64,000 bases of DNA from Motacilla alba alba (Eukaryota > Chordata > Aves > Passeriformes > Motacillidae), in contig NC_052033.1 in NCBI RefSeq assembly GCF_015832195.1, forward strand, positions 806,001 through 870,000, written 5' to 3'. The notes below the pieces were generated by a model that ran no database searches, was not told where the DNA came from, and was given only the letters and a program-made list of their open reading frames with translations. Positions 12,677-24,332 of the stretch are shown here, one piece after another (the stretch's first letter is position 1; each line of letters starts with the position of its first letter). Made by a program: the position numbers and the translations under genes.

Positions 12677-13663
12677 GGGGCAAGGGCAGATAGAGCACCT
12701 CTGTGCACATGCAAAAGGAAAGGGAAACACTAAATTTCAATCCCTCCTCAAACAATTTCTTCTCAGGACTATCTATCACAGAATGTTTAAGGTTCCCCCC
12801 TCTCTCAAACACATCTCAGGGGGCTTTTTTTTTACTCCAGCCACCCTTCAGACTGAAGTGACTGCGGGAACCCAGGATAACTCTTAGAACTCCGGCACCA
12901 CACCAGGAGCGGGGAACTGCCTCGGGATGGGGATTTACCAGAGGCAGAACCTTTAGAGCCACTTGCTTTCAGGTGCCACACACAAGCCACGACAGGGACC
13001 AGGCAGAGGAGAAAGGAGGAGGCTCTCCATCTTGAGGTTCCACAAGGAACAATTTATGCCAGGAGAAGGGAGCAGGACAAAAAGCTCCTCGCTCTTATGT
13101 GCAAGGGTTTTTGTTCAGATACAAGTCGGGGGTGGATACAAACAGTTAACTGATAGGGAGTCCTCAGGGGAGGAGTGAGGGGATTCCATCAGGTGTCTGG
13201 GGCTAATTGGGGTAGGAGGGTGGAGAGGATGGGTCACATGGGCCAGTGAGGCTTCAAGGAGTAGGAGAATTCCAAAGGGATGTTGCAGACAGGGATTGGC
13301 CCGAGGTTTAAATGGCAGAGAAGGTTCAGGAATCAAGGGCTGGGTTGCCTTGACAGGCAGGGAAAGAGCTGGAACAAGGGGCGGGGAATGGCATGAGGGA
13401 CAGCTTCAAGGGAGGGTAACACCGAGGGGTGAACCAACTCAGGGAGAATAGGGGGGTACAACAGAACGAAACACTTAACAAGGAATCAATAAAATAAATT
13501 GGAACTGCAACCCTTCACTACAACCAGAGGACGCCCTGGAACGAAAGCATCTTTCCATGTACCAAATCTGTAGAGAGGCTGATGTTGCCTGATTGCTTTA
13601 TGTCAGCAAGATTTCCCTCTCAAGAGCAGTACAGTCCTACCAAGATTTTACCAAAAGATGGAT

Positions 13664-13701
13664 GGTAGACATTCAGAGCTCCCGGACTCTGAATGTCTAC
13701 C
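13664..13701. repeat. Perfect inverted repeat, 15-bp arms, 8-nt loop
   Basis: GGTAGACATTCAGAG (13664-13678) is the exact reverse complement of CTCTGAATGTCTACC read on the other arm (13687-13701), with CTCCCGGA between them. It lies about 0.75 kb upstream of the OTOP3 start codon. It would fold as RNA or extrude as a cruciform. Confidence 0.85.
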
Positions 13702-14421
13702 TGGGCCAATCCCTCCAGCTCCTCTGTGCCAGTGTCCTCACGGCCTTGTGCTACAAGAGGAAAAGGAAAGAAAACCAGGTACTAATTGTTTCTCAGTCTC
13801 AGCCCACCTGGGTAGGAGTTTGGATCTTCTCCCAGCAGCTTATTCCAAGCTTTACAGATCCTTTGTTTATTCTCTCCAACTCTGCTACAAGTTGTGTGAT
13901 CATTCAAGGAGCCTGTAACTCTCAGAGCCCAAAAACAAAAGGAAGAGGTTGGACCCTTCAACTGAAAATCAAACAGCTCTGAATTTCAGAGCAGGTCTAA
14001 GCTTGCTGTTTATTTCCACCTAATCCTTACAGCAGCAAAAGGTAAGGAGAAAACCTGAACCAAGGGCTGGAGAAGCTGTGAAAGGTGAGGGTGGGAACAG
14101 TTTGAGCACCTCTGGTCCCAGCAGCTCCTGGTGCTGGTGGGGCAGGTAGAGATATCAGACTCCCACTTTAATCCCGTGCCTCTGGACAGGTTTTGGCAGA
14201 AGGGCCTTTCCCCCGTGCCCTGCAATGACTCTGGTTTTTAGCCCAGGTTAGGCATTAAAAATTTCCCAGGGGACAATCTCATTTTCCCCTTCATCCAGCT
14301 TCTGGAGAAGGAAGGAAAAGCTGCAAAGCAAGGAAGGGAGGTCACCTCACAGTGAAGTGGCCTTCACAGCAGAGCATACAACCTCCCATCTCAGCACATC
14401 CCCCTTTAAACCTCCCCTCTT

Positions 14422-14431
14422 TTCAATGCAG
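14422..14431 (+). other. Splice-acceptor-like site before OTOP3 coding exon 1
   Basis: A pyrimidine-rich tract from about 14400 ends in TTCAATGCAG at 14431, 25 nt before the OTOP3 ATG. OTOP2 has the same arrangement with an acceptor at 1319, 32 nt before its ATG. Both genes therefore probably have a noncoding first exon further upstream. Confidence 0.5.
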
Positions 14432-14456
14432 CAAGTGATCCCCAGGCAGATGAGCC

Positions 14457-17400
14457 ATGTCTGACAAGAAAGTCTCCAGGCCCTGCCATCACTGCAAGAG
14501 CAGGTCAGCATCAGTCCCATCAGACACCTCCAAGATCCACTATGAGAAGTTCTGGCTGTACCGTCACTGCTCTTCGGTGCAGCAGAGGGACCGGCAAGCT
14601 CAGAAGGCTGGGCAGCTCTTCTCAGGGCTGCTGGCCATGAATGTGGTGTTTCTGGGCAGCGCCTTCATCAGCAGCATGATCTTCAACAAGGTGGCCATCA
14701 CTCTGGCAGACGTGTGGATCCTGCTCTCCATCCTCAAGGTCTTGTGCCTGTTCTGGATTATTTACTACCTGATGGGCACCAGCCGGCAGCCACACGCGGT
14801 GCTCTACCGGGACTCCCACGCCGGAGCTATCTGGGTTAGGGGTAAGTTCTGCTTTTATTTCTTCTCTCATGCCTTCTTCCAAAGATTTGGAAAGCAAAGA
14901 AATTCTTCCCCTGTCACTAGAAGAGCTAGAAGCCATAGGATATGCAGTTAGGGCCTGGGGAACCTCCCAGTTCTTGTCAGGCTGATGGGCACAGTGGGTG
15001 CCACAGAGTGGAACCAGAGCAGCCAGGGAAGCCTGAAACTCGGCTTCCCTTCAGCCTCCAGTCAAACTTCACTCTCTGATCCCTTCACAAAGAGAAATCC
15101 AGGCATAAGCCCTTTCCAGGACAGCAACTGAGCACCATGGGAAAACCATAAGAAAGGTTTTAGGCAGGAGCACTTTGAGAAGTGAGAGGAGAATCACTGT
15201 GTTTATCCTCCAAGAGCACCAGTGGCCCTATGTCACCATCATCCTCATTTAACATCACTGCAGCCTTGTTGCCAGGGAAGGATTCTTACCCATTGAGTCA
15301 CATCCCGGTGACACCCAGGCTTTCCTGGGAGATTTTCCCTTCAGTATTTGCTCCACTTTGAGAAATTACCCTTCTCGCAGCAGCCCTGCCTCTGGTCTGT
15401 CATGGAGTTTTTAATTAGGCACTATCTTGTTAACTAAGTATGGAGAATCAATTGAAGGAAGCTGCAAGGTACTTGTACTTGAGTACCTAAAGCTGCAGAG
15501 ACATGTCCAAGGCAAAAGGGAGAAACAATCAAATGGTCCCAACTCCTGCAAATGGGACTGCTACAAGCCTTAGCAGACCTGTGGTCATCGCAGGTTTCCT
15601 CCACAAGGCAGAAAGCATGACCCACCATTAACTTACCCCTGTCATTTCAGATTGTACAGAAAAGCCCAAAAACCCCATCCCCACCTTGCATCCAAGCACA
15701 AAAAAATACCTTGCATTTTCCTAACACCTTTAACCAGTCAAAGCACACAATCAGGTTCAGCAATAAAGGTCTCCTTTGTCCTCTTCTCCTAAAATCATAA
15801 GAATTCCAGGAGAAAGACTGCTAGCTCCACACAAATCCAAGAAGCACAAGGCCTCCTATCCCCAGACAAACTCAGATGCTCCACAGACATATCTGGGTTT
15901 ATTTACTGGTCCTTTGCTTTTTGTGCAGGGTCAGTGCTGCTGTTTGGCAGTTGCAGCATCCTCCTGAATGTGTTTCAGATTGGCTACAGCACAGTCCTTG
16001 TCCACTGCAAATCCAAGGTGGAAATTGTGTTCCCCATCATTGGAATCCTTTTTATTTGCACCCAGGTACTGCACATTACCCTTCTGTAAGCTTGTTTATT
16101 CTCTCTGTCCCATTCCTGGGAGCCCTAGGGCTGGGGCGTAGCTGGGAGATGTGGGAAAGTGAATGAACATGGGGCATTCTCCAGAGCACTGAAACATTAA
16201 AGCATCACACACCACTTCAAATGCTACCTGCACTCCCTGTGTGCCATGGAGAGAGACAGAGGAAAAAGATTCAAAAATTACCCTAGAAATGCCTGACATA
16301 CCACAGGATCCAGAGGAATTTGCTTTGAAACAAAGTAAGGAGAGAGGAGAGGAAATTTCACATTTTGCCAGAGATGTCCTTGCACCAGTCTGTGCCTCAG
16401 CCCCTCTGTATTTGCCAATCCATCCGCCCAACAAAATCCTTTGCACACAAAGATATCTCACACCATTTTCACCTCATTATTCAACACCAGCCTTCTTCTT
16501 TACAGACCCAAAGCCATATTTGAAAAGTAAACTAATTCCCACCTCAGCAGCAAATACCCTCATGAACAGGACAGAGGAACACAGAGCTCCAGGATGTGCA
16601 TTCAGTGCAGTCACACATAAATGCTCCCCTTACCCAAGGGTGCCAGCACCTGCCTCAGCACTGGGGTGCAGGTCCACACATGTCCCTGCACCCTTGCACA
16701 GAGGCAGGTTTGCTCCTGCTTGGACCTGTACCTTCTTGTCTACCTGTTCCTTTCCACCATGTGTGTAGCCAGCTGCCAGACTTCACCCTGTTCACAGTGG
16801 TATTGTTCTCCACTTGCAGGCTTACTTTCTGTGGCATCACTCCAAGGACTGCATTCAAGTCCAGCACAACTTCACCAGGTAAAAAACGAGGACAAAAAAT
16901 GCCTTCTGCTGCTTTAAAGAAACTTTTCCTTTCTGCCTGTAATGTCTATTATGACTCTTGCTGGAAATGTGTGAATCTGATCCTACACAGACCCTATATT
17001 TTGGGTGACACAAGAACCAAACTACGCATTGTTCAGACCCATGCTTCCTCCACTGAACTGAGCTCACCAGCTCCCTTCAGTTTTCCTTTGTGCCTTGGAG
17101 TGCTGCAAAGCTTCTTCCTTCCTCCCAAACGTCTTCCTGCTGCCTGTCTCAGGGACCAGCTCACAGACTGGAGGATGGCGGGGGGGGATCCTCCCCATTC
17201 CTATTACTGGGAGATGTCTCAGCTTAGGCCAGTTTCACCAGGCACTGCCTGCCCTGCTCCTTTGTAAATGGCAACTGGGAATATGCTCAGGTGTGTTTAT
17301 GCAAAGCCACACCCTATGGGCGTCAGGTGGAGCGGGCACAAACACCCCATGCACGCTCAAATCTGTGCATGGGCCAGTGAGAGGGGAAGGACACACTGGC

Positions 17401-20242
17401 CATGAACCATTTCCAAACATTGTACAAGTCCTGTGTCTCCTTGTAGGTGTGGGCTGATGGTCACCATAGCCACCAACCTTCTTCTCTGGCTCCTGGCCGT
17501 GACCAACGACACCCTGCACATGGAGATCGAGTCTCAGCTGCGCGAGGTGGAGCAGCGATTCGCAGGCAAGGCTCCTTCTTCACATCCCATTGGTGTTAGG
17601 TTGACACAGGTGACTTCTAGGGAAACAACATTTCACAGAACCACGGAATCACAGAATATACTGAGTTGGAAGGGACCCACAAGGATCAGCAAGTCCAGTT
17701 CTTGGCCCTGTACAAGACCATCCCCAAGTAGTCCACCATGTGCCCCAGAGTATTGTCCAAATGCTTCCTGAACTCTGGTCAGGCTTGGTGCTGGTGCACT
17801 TCTCTGGGGAGCCTCTGGGTCTCGGTGATTCAGGTATCTCCAGTTCCCCCAAATGCTGAAACTTCCCTATTATTGGAGGTTGTATCGAGGAAATGGGCTG
17901 CAAGGGGAGAAGATCTTCACCTGGAGGGAGGGGATCTGCTATGAAACCCTGAAACTGAGGGCTAGGAAATGAAAAGCCCACCATAAATTAGCATTTTTGC
18001 TCACTTTTTCCTATTAACTGCAAGCACAAGATTGCCAGACTAGAAGAGGCTCATGTAATTGCTGTGGTCTTCTTTCTGAGAATATAGAGGAGGAAAGGGG
18101 AATCTAATATTCCAGGGGGAGAAATAGAGAAGGCTTTGTTGTGAAGGAAGAGGAGTCTCTCATCCAGCACCTATGGTGTTGACCATAGGTAGGAAAAGGC
18201 ATTAGCTAAGCTGTGTTATTCTGAATCCTTATATCCTTTAGGATTGAGCAGTAGCCATATAACTTCCTTGAGATCCCTTTTTCTGAGGCATAGACACACA
18301 TGTTGTGCCTGCACCCAGGAAACTCCCAGAGAGCCGTGACATCCAGGTCATCTCCCTCTTAGTTGTTACGTTCCTCTTCTCATGCTCCAGGCAATGAGAC
18401 TACCTTGTGCACATGCCCAAACACAACCATCTGCAAAGTCTTCCAGAAGGGCTACATCCTGCTCTACCCCTTCAACACCGAGTACTGCTTGGTCTGCTGC
18501 TCCGTGCTCTACGTCATGTGGAAGAACGTGGGGAGACGCATCAGCCACCACCACATCCTGAACACCAAGCCCAAATTCAAGCTCCAGGGGGTGGTCTTTG
18601 GGCCACTGCTGGGCACCAGTGCTGTAATCATCGGGGCTTGTGTCTTCATGATGTACCAGATCCAGGCCACCAGCTTGGACCCCAGCCGCCAGGTCTTGGT
18701 GATCTATTATTCCTACTACATTGTGCTTCTGCCCCTGATGAGTGTGGGTGCTGTGATTGGGACAATCATCCACGCCTTGGAAAAAAAGGAGCTGGACACG
18801 CTGAAGAACCCAACCCGCAGCCTGGATGTGGTCCTGCTGATGGGGGCGGCCCTCGGCCAAATCGGCATGTCCTACTTCTCCATTGTGGCCCTGGTGGCCA
18901 CTGACCCCAGCGACCTGCTGAACAGCCTCGCCCTGTCCTACTCCGTCCTCCTCATCTTTCAGAACATCACCCAAAATGTTTTTGTCATCGATGGGCTGCA
19001 CCGGCGGCATGTTGTAGCAGCAGCTGAGGCCAAACATGCCGGACACTCCGGACAGGACACGGTGGCTGCAGAGATGCCTGGGGAAGAGGAGACCACGCTG
19101 AGCGGCAAACAGGAGCACAGCCAGACACCTCCTGGCAAGGAGGAAGACACTAAAGAAGAGCAGAATCGTGAAGCCTACAGCCAGAGACGAGTGAGCGTGC
19201 TGGAGCTGGGACAGGAGATCCGGAAAGCTTCCCTGTCCTACATCCATACCTACTCCCATCTGAGCTGGAAGAGAAGAGTATTGAGGGAGATCTCCTTCTT
19301 CTTAGTTTTGTGCAACATCATAGTAAGTATTGTGCTCTCTGCTGTGTCACAGCTCCGGCTGAGCCATAGTGACCTGTGACACAGACTTTTTTTTTTTCTT
19401 TCTTTTTTTTTTTTTTCTCTTTGCCTTTCTCCTGTATTCCAAACAAAAAAACTTTGCCCACCAAGTTTCAACCTACTGGTGAGGCAAGTCAAGACCGGTT
19501 TTGTTGATAATACCCCAGCCTCATAATTAGAAAGTCTCTCTTTTACCCTTAAAGTATTACTGTGTTTCATGGGTGCAGGGAGGAGACAGCTAATAAATCC
19601 TTACTGGCCAAGATTTTAGCCTCTGAAAAAAACCCCACTGGGCTCATTAAGGGTGTTTCATGAGAAACATGAAAGAAAATGTCAGGCACTAGCATTAAGT
19701 CTCTGTAAACATGAGTCTCCAGGCTTGAAACTCACCCAATAAAGTACACCGTGGTCTGGGATCTTGAATCAACACTGCAGCCTTAATCCAGTGAAATCCC
19801 ATTGCCCAGGGAAACAATGAAACCCTGTAGAAAGAGAAGCAGGCTGGGGCAGAAAGGGGCCGTCTTTAGGTTTCCAGGGATTCAACAGGATTTGAATTAC
19901 AGCAAGGAGTCAACAGCATAACTATGGGATTTTCCTTCTCCCTGGCAAGGTGACTACTGTGATACTCCTGAAATATTCGTACAACTTTTGAGCCAGTGCT
20001 GGCATTAGGGTGCAAGTAGGGGACAATTTGTCATCCTCTGACTTGTGTTTCTTTCCCTCACATCTCTCCAGCTGTGGGTCATGCCCACATTTGGGGCTCA
20101 CCCCCTCTTCGAGAATGGAATGGAAAGGTCATTTTACGGCTACTCCACCTGGTTTGTGATCGTGAACTTCGGACTCCCCTTGGGTGTGTTTTACCGCATG
20201 CACTCAGTTGGGGGGCTCCTGGAGGTCTATGTGACAGCCTGA
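14457..20242 (+). CDS. OTOP3: Otopetrin-3, proton-selective channel
   Basis: This is a proton channel of the same family as its neighbour; the chicken orthologue is one of the otopetrins with a cryo-EM structure. Coding exons are 14457-14841, 15929-16065, 16820-16878, 17447-17565, 18391-19322 and 20072-20242, which total 1803 nt and encode 600 residues (human 596). OTOP3 identity rests on DRQAQKAGQLFSGLLAMNVV (residues 45-64), PHAVLYRDSHAG before TM3, NPTRSLDVVLLMGAALGQ, and GLPLGVFYRMHSVGGLLEVY at the end. The start is fixed by an in-frame TGA at 14436-14438 in the same exon. TM1 is about 52-74 and TM2 about 84-106. The TM5-TM6 loop has C240, C242 and C248 plus sequons at N235 and N244. The linker between TM10 and TM11 (440-525) is long and rich in Glu, Gln and Lys. 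Its N-terminal 44 residues differ from the mammalian protein. Intron 4 uses a GC donor; the others are GT-AG. Confidence 0.95.
17566..18390 (+). other. OTOP3 intron 4, noncanonical GC-AG intron
   Basis: Exon 4 must end in phase 1 to join exon 5 at 18391, giving a Gly-Asn-Glu junction as in mammalian OTOP3. The only site that fits is CAG|GCAAGG at 17563-17571, with GC in place of GT. The nearby GAG|GTGGAG at 17547 would leave phase 0 and break the frame. The flanks otherwise match the donor consensus, as is typical of GC-AG introns. Confidence 0.85.
17633..17815 (-). mobile_element. CR1 LINE 3' fragment in OTOP3 intron 4
   Basis: The + strand begins with CACAGAA and AATCACAGAATA, followed by GAGTTGGAAGGGACCCACAA, then ATTGTCCAAATGCTTCCTGA and CAGGCTTGGTGCTG. 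This is the reverse complement of an avian CR1 3' end, so the element lies on the minus strand. The copy is truncated and diverged, with no coding capacity. Confidence 0.88.
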
Positions 20243-20507
20243 GCCAAGCTGGACCCCCACCCCAGGGGCTGGGGAGAATCAGTGATGCTGAACAAAGATG
20301 CAGTAAGCAGTAGATATGCACATGGAAGCTTCTAAGACTTTTTCCCTCCAGCTTCTGCTTGGACTTCTTGTACAACATCACAGTGAATTTCAGAAGAGGT
20401 TCTTTAATATTATCCTTTTCCACCATAGAGAATAGACTCAAAACCCATAAACAAACTCTCACTGCTCTCAGGAATCACACATGCAGTCAGCAGTCTGCCA
20501 GTGGATG

Positions 20508-20549
20508 TTGTTTGGCAGGAAATGGGACTTGTTTGGCAGCAAATGGGAC
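20508..20549. repeat. Two tandem copies of a 21-bp unit
   Basis: TTGTTTGGCAGGAAATGGGA plus C (20508-20528) is repeated at 20529-20549 with one G-to-C change. It lies in the inferred OTOP3 3' UTR and looks like recent replication slippage. Confidence 0.9.
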
Positions 20550-20692
20550 TTTAACAACTCCTGTTAAGATCTTCCAGATAAAAGAATGCAAGGGCAGCCT
20601 TCAGCAAAAGCGATGAAGACTGGCCTACACCAATTCAGAAAATCAAAAGCAGTCAAAAAATAAAAGCTATTACATGACCTTGCCTTACTGAG

Positions 20693-20698
20693 AATAAA
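20693..20698 (+). terminator. Polyadenylation signal AATAAA, OTOP3
   Basis: This AATAAA lies 450 nt after the stop codon, with another at 20659-20664. Either would give a 3' UTR of about 0.45 kb. Confidence 0.5.
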
Positions 20699-21194
20699 CA
20701 CTACTTCTTCCTACAAGCACTCCCAGAGCCTCAGGTGAGACTCACTAGGGAAGCACTGTGGGTGATCTTCACACACCACGGATGATGCTATCACTGGTGT
20801 GGACAAGCCAAGGTCCCATCCTTGTACACAGGGCTAGTTCAAGAGCAAGTCACTGCCACATCCACTGTGAATCTTTCCCCACCCCAACACGTTAGCCCTT
20901 GCTGCTGCCTTGCACACCCACAAACCTTTCTTGAGGTCACCATCCACAAAGGAAGGCAACTGCAGTGAGGTGCCTGAACAAAGACCCATTAGGATGTGTT
21001 CCATAGGGATGCTTGCTTTGAAAACACATGGGAGAGCAAGGGGCTTGTGACTATGGGTCGCAAATCCAGAGCCTGATGAACCAAAATAAAGAGGTTGAAT
21101 TTTCATGCGTGTCTTGTGAAATCTCTGGGTCTGCTCCGCACTCAGTGGGCTCAAGGTCAACTCACTTAAATTGCTCTTAGATTCAGAGGTTGTA

Positions 21195-21292
21195 TGGGGC
21201 TCTGAGCAACCTGGCCTAGAGGAAGGAATTCCTACCCATGGCAGATGAGCTTTATGGTCCCTTCCAACCCAAACCATTCTGGGATTCTATGA
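21195..21292 (+). mobile_element. CR1 LINE 3' end fragment
   Basis: The order GGGGCTCTGAGCAACCTGGC, then AGAGGAAGG, CCCATGGCAG, TGGTCCCTTCCAACCCAAAC and ATTCTGGGATTCTATGAGA is the sense 3' end of an avian CR1. The terminal ATTCTATG-type repeat is still visible. It is too short to encode anything. Confidence 0.92.
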
Positions 21293-22759
21293 GATTTAAG
21301 AGCAGGCCTGCTCTATAATCAATAAAAATCTGTCATGACCCTTACCCAAGCATGGCACAAAAGGCATTCTCATTATTGCTTATGTTCCTTTGTAAATGAA
21401 TCCCAGGATCAGTGTGGGTTTAGGATTAGAGCCTATTTATGGGGTTTTTTTGGGACTTGCTAGTAAAGCGACCTCTCCCAGGACAGTAACAGTGAGGATT
21501 CAGCATTCAGGCAGTTTTACTTTCTGTAAAACTCTTAAGTGAGACTGATTGCAGGAGCATGAACTTTGCCCAATAAGTGTTTGTATTTGGGCCCATGTCA
21601 ACAGAAATATGTCATGAGAAATAACAGCTGGATAAATTAGGCTCCAATGAAGTTAATTATTATTCTCATGTCAGTGTTTGTACCATGGGATCCACAGGAC
21701 ATACATGCTAAGGTCTGACCTCAAACCTTCTTCGTAGTGCTTGACAGCCTGGGGACAAGGAGAGATGGCACTTCATGGGCAAACCATGACTTGGATTTTA
21801 TCCAGTTTAATGGATAGAACACAGTTTACTTAAGTTACTGAGCTTTCATAGAGCAGGTGACTTTGGAATGAACACTGAATACAAGACTGAAGACATGATC
21901 AGCATGGACAGGAATGAAGCCCACCAGTTCCCAACTCTCACCTACAGCCACCACAGATCAGATAAACAGTCAAGGCCCTCCATGTCCTTTGCTAACAGCC
22001 CCCAGGGCCAGGGTGCCTGTTTTACAGGTCTCAACTGCACAAAGGTTTCAGCACATGGTTCATTGACTCAGGAGACTTGATCCTGTTTGATCTTTGATGA
22101 TGCTATAAATACAGAAATGACCAGACCCACACAATTGACCCACACAGAGTCAAATCTTCATTTTTGATGATTAAAAAAAAATACCACTGCAGAGGAAGCC
22201 AGCCCACAGTCTCCTAGTGGCACAAATCACCTCAACATAAGACAAACAAAATTATAAACCTCCCTCTGCGGAAGCAGGAAAAAAAAAGTACCCAAGTGCA
22301 TGTTTCAGTTAATCTTTATCTTTCTGTCCATAAGTAAGCAAAGAGTTTACAGTGCAAGTTGATTTCCACAGAACAGGGATCAGACTCCAAACACCAAGAA
22401 ACAAACAAAAAGGCTTCCAGAGGAACTCACAAAGAAATAAAGCAGAAAAGAGAGGATGGAAGAGATCATGAGAACCAGCAGATCCATGGGAGGGAAGAGG
22501 CAAAGCACACGGGACACGGGAGGCCCCGTTCCAGCTGTGAGGTGCGAGTGCCATACAATCAGAGTCTGGCCCCACCAAATCACATTCTTATACATGAGAT
22601 TCTCCAAGTGAAACAGAGCCCTCACCCTATTTACACCTGAACAGAGGTGGGGTCAGGATGGGAGTAGTGCTGGGTGGCAAAGTGGGTTGGATATGGGAGG
22701 CAGGTAGGGGAATAACCTCTATTTCACATATTTTTTATCCTTCAGAAAACCGTTCCGAT

Positions 22760-22765
22760 TTTATT
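22760..22765 (-). terminator. Polyadenylation signal AATAAA, HID1 (minus strand)
   Basis: TTTATT on the + strand reads AATAAA in the HID1 direction. It is the only canonical hexamer I found between the HID1 stop and 22.3 kb, and it gives a 3' UTR of about 1.6 kb. Confidence 0.5.
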
Positions 22766-23338
22766 TAACTTTCTACTGGCCTGGGACTCCATTCTCTCTC
22801 AGTGCCCAGAGGAGGAAACCACCTGACTACAGGCCAGTGGGAGCCAGCAGCACACGAGCAGCTCTCTGGGAGAGGATGGTCATGCTGTCACCATTGCAGC
22901 TGCAAAGTTTAAGCCAGGGTTACAAGTCATCGAGTGTGTGTCACACCGTCCCTGCACTTAATGTGACAGACCTGTCCTCCCAAGAGCCCGAATAAAAGAG
23001 CACCAAGGATTATGCTTTGATGGAAAAGTTTCAGTTCATTACAGGACCCCTCACACTTCATTGCCTAAAGACCATGTGGGTCTAAGACAGCATCCCCTCC
23101 CAGCAGAACATAAAATTTGACTCAAACCTCAGAGTGTCTCCACTCACCAATGTGTAACCCCACAATGCCGAACCAAGCCAGCAACAGCGGATCTCCCACC
23201 AATTTCCATTTCCCAAATTTTACACATGCTTGGGACCCAATACATTCAAGATCAAATAACTTGGTCAATAAGCAAAATGCCCTGAAGAATTCAACTTTGC
23301 CTCAGCATTCTCCACTCCCTACTGACATGGAGATGCTT

Positions 23339-23375
23339 TTCCTCCTACAACTTCCAAATTCCTCCTACAACTTCC
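23339..23375. repeat. Short direct repeat, 17 bp at 20-bp period
   Basis: TTCCTCCTACAACTTCC occurs at 23339-23355 and again at 23359-23375, separated by AAA. It lies in the inferred HID1 3' UTR. Confidence 0.9.
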
Positions 23376-24332
23376 CTGAGTGCCTCCCTCAAACCCTTGC
23401 CTTAACAGTAGTGTGCAAAAGACCCTTCTGCTCCCTGCATTGCATCAGCCTGCCAGGCAAAGATGGAAGGATATGGTTCCTTTCAAACCCAGGTGACGGT
23501 GTCCTTTCAGCCAGTGGGAGAAGACTTAAAAGAGTTTAAGTCAGGTCTCTTCCTGTTCTCACTGAGCCAGTCCCTTCCTCCCTCTGTGCTCACATGGATT
23601 AAACAGGGCTTTAAAAAGTAAGACAGGCTCCTTTGCAACAGTCCACCATGAAGGACAGGCTGCTTGGCCAGGAAGCCAAGGAAGAACTTCTGAGCCACAC
23701 CAACAAAACTTCTCAAGCAGCTTTCCAGGAAAGGACTAGACAGATTCAGAACTGAGACACAAAGTTCTCCTTCAACATCATCTCCTTTCATTTAGGTGGG
23801 AAAGACTTCCCTATGTGCAACTGAGACACCAGGGAGACACCTGCAGCCAGAAGGGATGCCCTGGAAACTTTATGGAGCTACATGGAAGTAACTGCAGTTT
23901 CCAAACCCTGTCTCCTGCAGGAATAGCAGCTTCTCCCTTTGCACCCAATTTACAGCTAGTCTTTTTCAATTAAATGCTGACTCTGACCAGGGCAAGGACA
24001 GGGTCAGATTTGTTTCCAAACCACATCCAGAAGCAAAAGAGTAACAGAGGAGCTAAGAACAGTCTGATTTCTAGTGCAACCACAACAATGGACAATCCCT
24101 TAGATATCTTTTAACTCAAGGTTCGTGGTGAAGGGTGAGGGAAGAGAAGTGAGCTGGGGGTAGGGATGCCCAAGCAGGTCCCGATTAAAGCTTTAAATGA
24201 CAGGGAGGTAAATGAAGCGATTGTCCTTTTGGTCTCTCAGCTGGACGTGAAATGCAGGAATAGCTGTGATGAAGCAGCACGCCACAGTCCTTAGATCCAG
24301 TGTATTTCTCTCAGTAGAGGTAAGTGTTCTCT

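Larger units (their letters stand above)
6701..14431. other. OTOP2-OTOP3 intergenic region, no gene recognised
   Basis: No exon with family resemblance was found on either strand. The open frames here (the longest 216 codons at 9639-10289) lack recognisable domains and overlap one another in different frames. The stretch holds a diverged 160-170 bp duplication at 11282 and 12507, a perfect hairpin at 13664-13701, an HNF1/CDX-like site cluster at 9490-9640 and a GATA-rich block near 10150-10250. The OTOP3 promoter and any 5' noncoding exon must lie in or near this stretch, but I could not place them. Confidence 0.6.
20243..22740. other. OTOP3 3' UTR and spacer between convergent genes
   Basis: OTOP3 ends at 20242 and HID1 transcription arrives from the right, so the two genes are tail to tail. 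The OTOP3 3' UTR probably ends after AATAAA at 20659-20664 or 20693-20698. The stretch contains a 21-bp tandem duplication (20508-20549) and a CR1 3' end (21195-21292). No protein-coding exon was recognised. Confidence 0.6.
22740..24332 (-). other. HID1 3' UTR (inferred)
   Basis: This is the sequence from the HID1 stop codon (24333-24335 on the + strand) to just past the minus-strand AATAAA at 22760. It has no recognisable protein frame on either strand. A 17-bp direct repeat (TTCCTCCTACAACTTCC) occurs at 23339 and 23359. Confidence 0.5.

Noticed and set aside
13593..13982. 129-codon + frame upstream of OTOP3
   Set aside because: It crosses the perfect hairpin, shows no family resemblance, and its sequence does not resemble the OTOP3 N terminus.
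16596..17267. 223-codon + frame across OTOP3 exon 3
   Set aside because: It reads exon 3 in the wrong frame and runs through both flanking introns.
17547..17548. GT donor for OTOP3 exon 4
   Set aside because: It would leave phase 0, whereas exon 5 needs phase 1; the GC donor at 17566 restores the frame.
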